A stretch of DNA of 10,858 nucleotides from assembly GCA_031380225.1 (NCBI GenBank), contig JANNFX010000217.1:1-10858 (forward strand), in the 5' to 3' direction. Origin of the DNA: JANNFX01 sp031380225 (lineage in GTDB: Bacteria; Pseudomonadota; Alphaproteobacteria; Rhizobiales; Hyphomicrobiaceae). The position numbers were made by a program, and so were the translations under genes. Positions 1 through 6,565 of this stretch are shown one piece after another; position 1 is the stretch's first letter; each line of letters opens with the position of its first letter. A model generated the notes under the pieces. That model had not been told where the DNA came from. It saw nothing but the letters and a program-made list of their open reading frames with translations, and made no database searches.

Positions 1-83
1 GTTAACCCGAGTGGTGTAGACAGATGACCTTAAGCGGCTCACATTTGGCACTGCCGCGCTGTCCAGCCTTCGGGGAGATCGTC

Positions 84-608
84 ATGGCCATTATCGGGAT
101 GCTGGTTGCCTTTGCCGGTGCCATCGGCGTGATCATCTGGCGGCTCAGTACAGCCGCGACGGCCGCCCGTGATATTGCCGATGCCGCCAACGATGTTTCA
201 AGTCTCGCCCGGCGCTGGTCGTGGTTCCGGCGCGTCAACAAACACCCGCTCGATACCATCACTGATCCGCGCGAAGCCGCAACCGCGATGATGGCCGCCA
301 TCGTGCAGTACGATGGCCATATGACCGAACGCGAGCGCATCGCGATCATTGGCTGCGTCAGTCAGACGTTCGACGCCACGGCCCAGCAGGCCGAAGAGCT
401 GTTGGCGCAAGCGCGCTTTCTGGTGAAGGACGTGGTCGATCCCTCGAACTGTTTCAACCGGCTCGCGCCGCTCGTTGAAAAGCAACTCGGCCCAAACGAG
501 CGCCGCGATTTGATCGCCATGTTGACCAAGGTCGCCGGCGCCGATGGCAATCCCAGCGAAGCCGTCACGCACTCGATCGCCAATCTTGAGCGGCGATTGA
601 TGGGGTGA
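84..608 (+). CDS. Membrane-anchored TerB-like domain protein
   Basis: Encodes 174 residues. Residues about 2-20 form one hydrophobic helix (AIIGMLVAFAGAIGVIIW), followed by a short amphipathic linker. From about residue 61 to 172 there is an all-helical domain with the look of the TerB/DjlA-N fold: a helix beginning DPREAATAMM, an acidic turn (YDGHMTERER), and a late turn AGADGNPSEA before the last helix. I chose the ATG at 84 because GGGGAG lies 6-7 bases upstream and because the membrane helix begins directly there; the open frame continues upstream to 24 without a good ribosome site. TerB-like domains are found in tellurite-resistance and envelope-stress proteins and may bind metal, but the acidic metal-ligand pattern is not obvious here. 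A single-pass, inner-membrane, cytoplasm-facing protein is the likely form; its role is unknown. The stop codon lies within an imperfect direct repeat (597-616 and 630-652). Confidence 0.8.
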   Translation: MAIIGMLVAFAGAIGVIIWRLSTAATAARDIADAANDVSSLARRWSWFRRVNKHPLDTITDPREAATAMMAAIVQYDGHMTERERIAIIGCVSQTFDATAQQAEELLAQARFLVKDVVDPSNCFNRLAPLVEKQLGPNERRDLIAMLTKVAGADGNPSEAVTHSIANLERRLMG

Positions 609-684
609 ATGCCGGGATTTATTGGATGGTTGATGGGGTTGAGAGTGCCGGGGACATGTGGCACGTGATGATTGCCACGATGAC

Positions 685-754
685 GCGGGGTTAGACCCCG
701 CACACCAGTCATCGAATTTTAGTCCAGTCAACCATGTGCGGGGTCTGACCCCAC
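685..754. repeat. REP-like inverted pair of GGGGTC palindromes
   Basis: Two 19-base copies lie in opposite orientation, at 685-703 and 736-754. Reverse-complementing the first gives GTGCGGGGTCTAACCCCGC; the second reads GTGCGGGGTCTGACCCCAC, so they differ at two positions. Each copy is itself a hairpin: GCGGGG/CCCCGC around TTAGA in the first, GGGGTC/GACCCC around one base in the second. Paired palindromes of this kind in an intergenic gap are the usual arrangement of REP (BIME) elements, which are often mobilised by REP-associated Y1 transposases. No such transposase is in the window, so the family assignment is an inference. Confidence 0.65.
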
Positions 755-877
755 AACTCTCTTCGATTTCACGAACACGCTGCCTCGATCACTTGCAATC
801 GGTTTAAGCCGCGACGGCGGATGACCCTCGGACTTGAAGAAGATCCCAATCATACGGAACCAAATCTAAAAAGTTCT

Positions 878-1080
878 GGTTCCCGGAAGCCGCGCCGCGC
901 AAACTTCGAAGTAAGTGGGATTGCTTCAGTCGCGGCTATCCGGGATCTTTAGCGCCGCCGCAGTCCAGTAGTCCCGCAAAATTGAATCGCGCCAAACACT
1001 GACCGGTAAAGATCCCGGATAGCCGCGATTTTGACCATCCCACGCATCCCTCGATCTGTGTGGCGCGGCTTCCGGGAACC
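878..1080. repeat. 203-bp imperfect inverted repeat (MITE- or RPE-like)
   Basis: Two arms of exactly 74 bases (878-951 and 1007-1080) surround a 55-base centre. The outer 19 bases (878-896 against 1062-1080, GGTTCCCGGAAGCCGCGCC) and the inner 22 bases (930-951 against 1007-1028) pair perfectly. The 33-base middle sections match at about 15 positions, including a shared GTGGGAT, with no gaps needed. Weaker similarity continues outward with indels to roughly 846 and 1110. Either strand of a transcript could fold into a long stem. The structure resembles a non-autonomous palindromic element of the kind scattered through rhizobial genomes; I see no open reading frame in it and no clear target-site duplication. 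Confidence 0.75.
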
Positions 1081-1125
1081 AAGGACTTGGAATTGGTTTT
1101 GCATGATCATCCTACTTTCCAACAA

Positions 1126-1152
1126 AAAAGGCGGCCACGAGGGCCGCCTTTT
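1126..1152 (-). terminator. Rho-independent terminator of the L,D-transpeptidase gene
   Basis: A perfect 11-bp stem, AAAAGGCGGCC (1126-1136) with GGCCGCCTTTT (1142-1152), closes on a 5-base loop. Read on the minus strand, the stem is followed by a T run (about TTTTTTGTT). It lies 38 bases beyond the stop of the minus-strand gene ending at 1191. The opposite strand also has a short T stretch, so it could act on both strands. Confidence 0.85.
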
Positions 1153-1190
1153 GTATTTCTGGTCCAGCTGCGAGTTCTACAAACTCCGCA

Positions 1191-2249
1191 TTACGGCGTC
1201 GCTGATGAACTCTTGTCAGCTGCCGCCGCTGCCGCTGCCGCTGCCGCGTCCTTGTAGTCAATGAAGTAGCGCTTGGACGAGCCCGAGTTTTGGTTTTCCG
1301 AAGCACTCGATACGTCTGATTTTTCGGCGGCTTTCTTTTCTGCCTTGTCTGAAGAGCCAGCGAAGCCACTGGCATCGGCGGTTTTGGTCTTCTTCTTCGG
1401 CGTATCGCCTCTGTCATCAGCTGACGCCGCGGTCTCGATGCTGTCGTCGTCGCTAGACTTAGACTGCTTCAACTTCGGCTTTTCCGCATCTTCTGAAGTT
1501 GCGTCTGACGACGCTGTTTCGGTTGCGGTCTCATCGCCTGTCTCAGCTTTGGCCTTCTTCTTCCACTTAAGCTTCGGCTGGCCATCATCGCCCGATGGCT
1601 CGCTGCTTGAAGACGCGGATTTTTCTGGCGCTGGTGGAACGTCTGTTCCAGCAATCGCACCGGTCGCGTTGAAGCGCTGCCACGTCACGGTGACTTTGGT
1701 GCCGACTTTCACCTGCGGATAAAGTTGCTGCACGTCTTCGTTGAACATGCGGATGCAGCCCTTCGACACGGCTTGTCCGATTGTCCACGGCGCGTCTGTG
1801 CCGTGAATACGATAGGTGCTGGCGCCGAGATACAAGGCGCGGTTGCCGAGCGGGTTCATGGGATGGCCGCCTGGCACCCACGGCGGCAGGCGCGGATTTT
1901 CGCGGAACATCTCAGGCGTCGGCGTCCAATCCGGATTTTCGCGCTTTTGCGAAACCGATGTCACGCCCGACCAGCGGCTTTTTTCGCGCGGGACCGCAAT
2001 TGGATAGCTGACAGCCATGCCAGGCTTGGTGACGTGATACAGACGGCGGTCACCGAATGAAACGATGATCTGACCGGGGTTATACTGCTTGCTGAAGGTG
2101 ACGGTCTGGCGCTTGCCACCCCACTCTTCGCCGCCGCCCCAAAAACCTTCGAAAAGTCCTTGCGCTGAGGCGCTGGCTGGCAAAGCGGCAATTGCCACTG
2201 CTGCAGCCACCGCAGCGATCATACCCCGCATGACGCTTCTGACAGACAT
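1191..2249 (-). CDS. L,D-transpeptidase (YkuD domain) with long disordered tail
   Basis: Encodes 352 residues. Residues 1-29 are a Sec signal peptide: a charged start, a long Ala/Val/Ile core, and a likely signal peptidase I cut at ASA-Q after residue 29. Residues about 48-192 form the YkuD domain, with the catalytic signature YRIHGTDAP (His149) followed by SKGCIRM (Ser162, Cys165, Arg167). Enzymes of this family form 3-3 peptidoglycan cross-links or attach proteins to the wall using the cysteine nucleophile in the periplasm. Residues about 203-352 are a low-complexity tail rich in Ser, Lys, Asp and Glu, ending in KRYFIDYKD, ten alanines (335-344) and DKSSSATP; about 150 residues is long for this family. 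I chose the ATG at 2249 because GGAG lies six bases upstream and the signal peptide starts there; the frame extends to a GTG at 2321. Substrate specificity cannot be read from the sequence. Confidence 0.9.
   Translation of the reverse strand: MSVRSVMRGMIAAVAAAVAIAALPASASAQGLFEGFWGGGEEWGGKRQTVTFSKQYNPGQIIVSFGDRRLYHVTKPGMAVSYPIAVPREKSRWSGVTSVSQKRENPDWTPTPEMFRENPRLPPWVPGGHPMNPLGNRALYLGASTYRIHGTDAPWTIGQAVSKGCIRMFNEDVQQLYPQVKVGTKVTVTWQRFNATGAIAGTDVPPAPEKSASSSSEPSGDDGQPKLKWKKKAKAETGDETATETASSDATSEDAEKPKLKQSKSSDDDSIETAASADDRGDTPKKKTKTADASGFAGSSDKAEKKAAEKSDVSSASENQNSGSSKRYFIDYKDAAAAAAAAAADKSSSATP
1217..1248. repeat. Hexanucleotide repeat encoding ten alanines
   Basis: On the plus strand the unit GCCGCT repeats three times from 1225, flanked by partial units. 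On the coding strand these are alternating GCG and GCA codons that make the alanine run near the C-terminus of the L,D-transpeptidase. A short tandem array like this could change length by slippage in steps of two alanines without breaking the frame. Confidence 0.7.
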
Positions 2250-2640
2250 GTCGAACTCCGGTCTTAAGGTCGTTGCTGTTAGCATTGTTCCGGTCATATC
2301 CAAGGCCCTCACCTCAGGCACGACCAGCTCCGTGCGCTCTCACTAATTAAAGCGAGAACGATGAACGCTTTGTATATATGAGCCCCATTTTGAACGGCAG
2401 AGCAGGGAAGCCACAGTTTGGCGTGTTACGTCCCGGGGTGACGCTTTGGAGACACCGGTGGCTGAGCCGCAACATTCGCCGCCATCGTGGTTTAGTTTGA
2501 TGATTTCGCTCAACTTTTAGGCGCCGATATTAATGTGGGTGTGTTGGATTGAGTATTTCGTCAGAATGCGGCGGCCTCTTTTCGTCCCGGCATAAATCAC
2601 GCAAAATTTTTGATGTGTTCCAGTATTGTTCTTTTTATTG

Positions 2641-2669
2641 TTGACGCGAGCGAAAAGCTGCGTTAAGAA
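2641..2669 (+). promoter_or_regulatory. Sigma-70-like promoter candidate with no assigned gene
   Basis: TTGACG (2641-2646) and TAAGAA (2664-2669) are separated by exactly 17 bases on the plus strand. The -35 matches the consensus at five of six positions. The next plus-strand gene is nearly 4 kb away and mcd opposes it, so any transcript would be short or antisense to mcd. Confidence 0.3.
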
Positions 2670-2834
2670 CAAAGACGGAACGCTCTTCACACCTGCGTTC
2701 TAGCTTTTACTCGCGATGAGTGGCGAAAAGTGTTGCCGATGCGTTGTTTTGCAGTGAGCGGACATGCCCCATACCCCACAATCCCTCTGGGCAAAATCCG
2801 TTTGATCGAGACCGCGACTTTGCAACTCGCTCGT

Positions 2835-2876
2835 GGCCGGGCCTCCGCGTTTGTCCGAGTTCTTGGAGGCCCGGCC
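2835..2876. terminator. Strong hairpin downstream of mcd
   Basis: GGCCGGGCCTCC (2835-2846) and GGAGGCCCGGCC (2865-2876) pair perfectly over 12 bases around an 18-base loop. It begins about 70 bases past the mcd stop. No T run follows on either strand, so it is not a textbook intrinsic terminator; it may protect the 3' end of the mcd message or act with Rho. Confidence 0.5.
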
Positions 2877-2946
2877 CGCAGTATCACGTTGAATTTGCGC
2901 TGGGTTGAAGTCCGCCGGTGCTGAAACTCATGCCACGAGCGGAGCG

Positions 2947-4626
2947 TCAGTTGGCGCCCTCGAGCAACCGGCGCGCGATGACCTGGGCTTGGATTTCGGC
3001 GGCACCTTCGAAGATGTTCAAGATCCGGCTGTCGCACAACACGCGGCTGATCGGATACTCGAGTGCGAAGCCATTACCGCCGTGGACCTGCAGCGCGTTG
3101 TCGGCATTCGCCCAGGCGACGCGGGCGCCAAGCAACTTCGCCATGCCAGCTTCGAGGTCGCATCGCCGGCCGTCGTCTTTTTGACGGGCCGAAAAGTATG
3201 TCAGCTGCCGGGCGACCATAGTCTCGACCGCCATCATCACGATCTTGTTCGAAACGCGCGGGAAATTGTAGATCGCTTGGCCGAATTGCTGCCGGTCTAG
3301 TGCATACTTCAATGCCAGATCCATAGCGCACTGCGCCACGCCAACAGCGCGTGCAGCGGTTTGAATGCGCGCGCCCTCGAAAGTGTTCATTAGCTGTTTG
3401 AAGCCCTGGCCTTCAGCGCCGCCGAGCAGGTTGGCTTCTGGAACTTCGAAGGCGTCAAAGGAAATGTCGTATTCCTTCATGCCACGATAGCCGAGCACTT
3501 CAATTTCGCCGCCCGTCATGCCTTTGGCTGGGAACGGTTCCTTGTCGGTGCCGCGTGGCTTTTCTGCCAGCAACATCGACAGGCCCTTGTAGCCTTTTTC
3601 GTTTGGATTGGTGCGGACGAGGACCGTCATCAGATCGGCGCGGACGGGATGCGTGATCCAAGTTTTTTGGCCGGTGATTTTATAGACATCGCCGTCTTTG
3701 ACCGCGCGGGTTTTTAATGACGCCAAATCCGAGCCGGTGTTGGGCTCCGTGAACACCGCGGTCGGCAGCATTTCGCCCGATGCGATCTTCGGCAGATACT
3801 TTGCCTTCTGCTCTGGCGTGCCGTTGTGAAGGATCAATTCACCGGCGATTTCGGCGCGCGTGCCGAGTGAACCAACACCGATGTAGCCGCGTGACAGTTC
3901 TTCAGAAACGACGCACATGGCAAGCTTGCCAAGTCCGGCGCCACCGAATTCTTCCGGCATTGAAACTGAGAACACGCCCTGTTCGGCCAATTTGGCGATG
4001 ATTTCGAGCGGGATGTAAGCGTTCTTCAAGTGCCATTCATGGGCATGCGGCACCACCTCGGCTTCCGAGAACTGATGCATGGTCTCGTGAATGCCGGAGT
4101 GAATTTCATCGAGTCCCGAAATGCCGTACGTGGTGGCGCCTTGAGCATTCTTGATCAGCTCAGCCAAGCGCGACTTGACGCTCTGCGCGCTGCCGGCTTC
4201 GACGAGATCCGCGACCGCATCTTCATAGCGGCGGATGTCGGCGCGGGCGATACCCAGTGCGTCAGGGCGAATAACCTCGCCCTGATTCATCGGAATGCCG
4301 CCGGCGATTTGCGCGCCGTATTCGCCAAACGCAACGGCCAAAATCAAGCGCTCGAGTTCACCGAACTGAGCTTCATCTTTAAGCCTGACTGCCCACTGAT
4401 GCGCTTGGCGCAGGGCTTCTACGGTTGTCGCCAGCCAGGCCAAGCCATGGGCCGGGTGCTGGGCTTGGTCCATGCCGCCCATTTCCTGGATCTTGATCCG
4501 GGTGCCAGCTTTGGCGAGGGTCAAAATGCGGTCGGCCGCATCAACTGCTTCGCCACACCGTGCGATCAGGCGGTCATCGCCGCCGTTAACAAGATCACTG
4601 ACGGCCTTCAGCTGCGCAATCGACAT
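2947..4626 (-). CDS. mcd: (2S)-methylsuccinyl-CoA dehydrogenase
   Basis: Encodes 559 residues. The enzyme oxidises (2S)-methylsuccinyl-CoA to mesaconyl-CoA in the ethylmalonyl-CoA pathway, using FAD and passing electrons to electron-transfer flavoprotein in the cytoplasm. Residues about 150-559 are an acyl-CoA dehydrogenase, with the flavin and substrate motif VFTEPNTGSD (291-300), KTWITHP (321-327), YALDRQQFGQ (441-450) and QVHGGNGF (513-520). The C-terminal IFEGAAEIQ places the family's catalytic glutamate at 540. The extra N-terminal region of about 150 residues, including GEYGAQIAGGIPMNQGE, is what separates Mcd from ordinary acyl-CoA dehydrogenases of about 380 residues, and the total length fits Mcd. 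The ATG at 4626 has GGGAG at 6-7 bases. It is transcribed alone; the next gene upstream on the same strand ends 173 bases away, and the gap holds several palindromes. Isovaleryl- or isobutyryl-CoA dehydrogenase is less likely given the N-terminal extension and the linked ccr and ecm. Confidence 0.93.
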   Translation of the reverse strand: MSIAQLKAVSDLVNGGDDRLIARCGEAVDAADRILTLAKAGTRIKIQEMGGMDQAQHPAHGLAWLATTVEALRQAHQWAVRLKDEAQFGELERLILAVAFGEYGAQIAGGIPMNQGEVIRPDALGIARADIRRYEDAVADLVEAGSAQSVKSRLAELIKNAQGATTYGISGLDEIHSGIHETMHQFSEAEVVPHAHEWHLKNAYIPLEIIAKLAEQGVFSVSMPEEFGGAGLGKLAMCVVSEELSRGYIGVGSLGTRAEIAGELILHNGTPEQKAKYLPKIASGEMLPTAVFTEPNTGSDLASLKTRAVKDGDVYKITGQKTWITHPVRADLMTVLVRTNPNEKGYKGLSMLLAEKPRGTDKEPFPAKGMTGGEIEVLGYRGMKEYDISFDAFEVPEANLLGGAEGQGFKQLMNTFEGARIQTAARAVGVAQCAMDLALKYALDRQQFGQAIYNFPRVSNKIVMMAVETMVARQLTYFSARQKDDGRRCDLEAGMAKLLGARVAWANADNALQVHGGNGFALEYPISRVLCDSRILNIFEGAAEIQAQVIARRLLEGAN

Positions 4627-4660
4627 TCGGCTCTCCCGTAGAGTGGTTGTGCTCGCATAT

Positions 4661-4679
4661 ACGCGGACCTGGTCCGCGT
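4661..4679. promoter_or_regulatory. Perfect palindrome in the mcd leader (operator candidate)
   Basis: ACGCGGACC-T-GGTCCGCGT is a 9-bp inverted repeat around one base, centred 44 bases upstream of the mcd start codon. On the minus strand a TATATG follows it immediately. Its size and symmetry suit a dimeric TetR- or GntR-type regulator. A second, weaker inverted repeat, GGTC-N6-GACC, lies next to it at 4681-4694. As RNA the palindrome could only make a tight stem after losing some pairs in the loop, so a DNA site is the more likely reading. Confidence 0.45.
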
Positions 4680-4716
4680 GGGTCAGATCAGACCAACTTC
4701 CTGCGAGATCCCGCGC

Positions 4717-4744
4717 ACCATAAACCGCGCACTAGCCAAGACAA
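4717..4744 (-). promoter_or_regulatory. Candidate mcd promoter
   Basis: On the minus strand TTGTCT (4744-4739) and TATGGT (4722-4717) lie 16 bases apart, each matching the sigma-70 consensus at four of six positions. A palindrome TGCCA-GT-TGGCA (4747-4758) sits directly upstream of the -35, where an activator could bind. The predicted start of transcription near 4710 leaves a leader of about 85 bases containing the 4661-4679 palindrome. Confidence 0.3.
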
Positions 4745-4799
4745 TCTGCCAGTTGGCACGGACTGCGCGACACGCCAGCGCGGCCCGAGGCCACGTCCG

Positions 4800-6227
4800 T
4801 CAGCCGTTGTTTAATGCCTTCAGAAAGCGGCTCACGGGAACCGGTTCTAGCTCGCGATGCACGGTTGGGCGCCACGGTGCCGGCTGGTCCGGCCTGACGA
4901 TTTCGACGCTGGCTTCCTCAGACGATGCAACAAAAGCGGCAATGGGTTCGGCGCGGGACGGTTGGTATGCGGCGCGCGGGCGGCGCTCAGGCAATGTAAT
5001 CGCAGATGCAGGCGTAGGCGATGCTTGGGCTGCAGTATTGCCCGGAGCGGCAGAGGTGCCGGACGGCTGGTCCGATGGAAGGCGCCGGACAATTTCCACC
5101 CGGGCCTCAGACCCAAGATCACCGGATTTAGCATCCGCAGAACTGGCGCTCGATTTTTTCCCAATATCGTTTCTTTTAAGCGGCTCAATTGGCCGATCGG
5201 CGGCTGTGGCTTTGCGCACTACGGTTTCTAGGCGGCCGAGTAGTGACCGCAGGGGCAATGCGGCGGTTGCCGGGCTGGTCCGGCGCTGATTTTTGAGCAA
5301 TCCAGCAGAGTCGCGATCCATGCGTGCCAAGCGCTCCTCAAGCTTTTCGGTCGTCATTGATTGCTTAGTAACGACAACGACCTCGGCTTCCTCTTCTTCG
5401 AAATCCGGGTCCCAGCCGACTTCAAGGCTGGCAATTTCGACTGGGTGTATATCCCAATCAGCAGGCGGAGCAGATGTGGTTAATGATGATTCTGAGACTA
5501 TCTGGGTCACATTTGTGGGCACAACTTCTGCCGGACCTTCTGCCGCCGCCTTTGCGCATTCTTCATCCTCTGAAGCAGGGGTCGCGAGAGGCGCCGCGGG
5601 AGCGAGCGCGGCAACTATCGACTGCGCAGCGCGTTCGATGGAACAGCTTGGTTCAACTTCAGATTGTTTTTCGGTTGCTACGTGAGGTGTCTTTAAAGGT
5701 TCGTTTCTGAGACTGGACGCCACCGCTGCCAGAACCTGATCGTCATCAGTCTCGAGATCCAAAGCAATCGAATTCACGGCGTCCGGTTGGCTTGGCACTA
5801 CTGATAGTTTCGCAACTTGGTTGGCTTCTTCGGCCCCGCTGCTGCGGTGCATTGGCTGCAAGGTGGCGATCCTGAGTGCGATGCTTTCGCGCCTGTCGGT
5901 CCCTAATGGCGATGCCCAGGACGGCGGGGCACGCCATGCCTCGGTGGCCTCAACGAGTGCGGGGTCGTCGACTGGCAACGCCGCCAACGCGGCCAAAAGG
6001 TGGGACTTGAATTGAGCCGCTGGGAGTGCGGCCAGTGTGGATTGCAACTCCTCGTGGCGCGCTTTCCAGGCGTATGAGTCGACCCCACCAGCCGCCATGC
6101 CGACCGATTCCAATGCGGTCAACGCACGCCACGTGTCGCTATCCTCGAGCAGCCGGTCGAGTTCGCCGACCAACCGTGTCAGTGATGCGCTTTGGACCGC
6201 CAGGATGTGCGCTGATTTTGCGTCCAC
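4800..6227 (-). CDS. Hypothetical protein, largely disordered, with repeated VEIVR motifs
   Basis: Encodes 475 residues that I do not recognise. Residues 1 to about 100 are predicted helical and moderately hydrophobic (for example AHILAVQSASLTRLVGELDRL), without a signal peptide or membrane helix. The rest is rich in Ala, Pro, Ser, Glu and Thr and probably unfolded, except for an island DWDIHPVEIASLEVGWDPDF followed by EEEEAEVVVV at about 258-286. A short motif repeats: VEIVRRLPSDQP near 377 and VEIVRPDQP near 441. The end, VSRFLKALNNG, looks like a short conserved tail. I chose the GTG at 6227 because AGGAG lies five bases upstream; the frame extends to a TTG at 6251 with no ribosome site. 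It stands upstream of mcd in the same direction, but the 173-base gap argues against a tight operon. Repeated short motifs in a disordered chain suggest a docking or scaffold role, which is only a guess. Confidence 0.75.
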   Translation of the reverse strand: MDAKSAHILAVQSASLTRLVGELDRLLEDSDTWRALTALESVGMAAGGVDSYAWKARHEELQSTLAALPAAQFKSHLLAALAALPVDDPALVEATEAWRAPPSWASPLGTDRRESIALRIATLQPMHRSSGAEEANQVAKLSVVPSQPDAVNSIALDLETDDDQVLAAVASSLRNEPLKTPHVATEKQSEVEPSCSIERAAQSIVAALAPAAPLATPASEDEECAKAAAEGPAEVVPTNVTQIVSESSLTTSAPPADWDIHPVEIASLEVGWDPDFEEEEAEVVVVTKQSMTTEKLEERLARMDRDSAGLLKNQRRTSPATAALPLRSLLGRLETVVRKATAADRPIEPLKRNDIGKKSSASSADAKSGDLGSEARVEIVRRLPSDQPSGTSAAPGNTAAQASPTPASAITLPERRPRAAYQPSRAEPIAAFVASSEEASVEIVRPDQPAPWRPTVHRELEPVPVSRFLKALNNG

Positions 6228-6565
6228 AGGTGCTCCTCGAAATCCGGCCAATTGCTAGTGGTTGCCAAATTTTGGGCATTGCCGAGACTAAAAGAGTTTC
6301 CCAGGCGACGCCAGGGCTGACGACAGATAAGTTTTGGAATTGGTTCATAAATTCATGATGAGCGCAAAGGCCGGCTGGTCCCCGCACGACAGCGATGACA
6401 ACACTCAATCGGGTTAGAAGCCAACGCAAAATACTAATTATTATCAAGCCGCGGCAACGGAACGATGGACCGGTCTAGGGCCGGCGGCTACGGTTTCTGG
6501 GCGTTGTGCTCAAAAAGACAGCGTTTCAAGTTTTCAGTGGCCACCGCGCCCGCTTCGGACATGGC
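6228..6565. other. Divergent promoter region between the unknown gene and the YihY gene
   Basis: Both flanking genes read outward from here, so it should carry both promoters, but I find no convincing -35/-10 pair. It includes an AT-rich patch (about 6430-6450) and a 12-base word TTGGAATTGGTT (6334-6345) that also occurs at 1087-1098 beside the long palindrome. An open frame on the minus strand across 6139-6447 overlaps the unknown gene and shows no ribosome site. Confidence 0.45.

Larger units (their letters stand above)
609..1190. other. Gene-free intergenic stretch rich in repeats
   Basis: I see no convincing gene here; the short open frames have no homology I recognise and no ribosome site. 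It holds a small hairpin GTGGCA-N9-TGCCAC (658-678), a REP-like inverted pair (685-754), a 203-bp imperfect palindrome (878-1080) and the terminator of the L,D-transpeptidase gene (1126-1152). It separates two genes that converge on it, so most of the stretch is unlikely to be promoter DNA. The concentration of inverted repeats between convergent gene ends is typical of REP/BIME-like elements. Confidence 0.7.
2250..2946. other. Gene-free stretch between mcd and the L,D-transpeptidase gene
   Basis: About 700 bases with no gene I can support. The first 90 or so bases are the leader of the L,D-transpeptidase gene on the minus strand, with an AT-rich patch (TATATA near 2372-2377) that may belong to its promoter. 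From about 2340 to 2640 the composition is more AT-rich than the neighbouring genes and nothing recognisable appears. A promoter-like pair (2641-2669), an imperfect stem (2704-2730, CTTTTACTC with GAGT and AAAAG) and a strong hairpin (2835-2876) follow. Open frames on either strand at 2687-3037 lack ribosome sites and I treat them as chance. Confidence 0.6.

Noticed and set aside
198..731. Minus-strand frame of 177 codons over the TerB-like gene
   Set aside because: It overlaps a better supported gene with a membrane helix and ribosome site, and runs through the REP-like repeat.
1236..1265. Resemblance of DYKD-(Ala10)-DK in the transpeptidase tail to a FLAG tag
   Set aside because: The match is only to the ends; the middle is alanine, and the codons fit the rest of the gene. 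No sign of engineered sequence.
2687..3037. Open frames on both strands across the mcd 3' end and the downstream gap
   Set aside because: No ribosome site, odd composition, overlap with the end of mcd and with the 2835-2876 hairpin; no recognisable protein.
3074..4626. Reading the acyl-CoA dehydrogenase as a degradative isovaleryl-CoA or butyryl-CoA enzyme
   Set aside because: The 559-residue length, the N-terminal extension and the linkage to ccr and ecm fit methylsuccinyl-CoA dehydrogenase better.
3780..4723. Long plus-strand open frames opposite mcd (for example 4030-4641)
   Set aside because: They lie antisense to a confidently identified enzyme and reflect its GC-rich codon use; no ribosome sites or family resemblance.
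4678..5289. Plus-strand frames of up to about 200 residues opposite the 475-residue protein
   Set aside because: The minus-strand frame is far longer and has an AGGAG-preceded start; the plus-strand frames show none.
6334..6359. TTGGAATTGGTT followed by CATGAT, as beside the long palindrome at 1087-1106
   Set aside because: Only one 12-base word and a short downstream hexamer are shared, with different spacing and no second arm; it may be chance.
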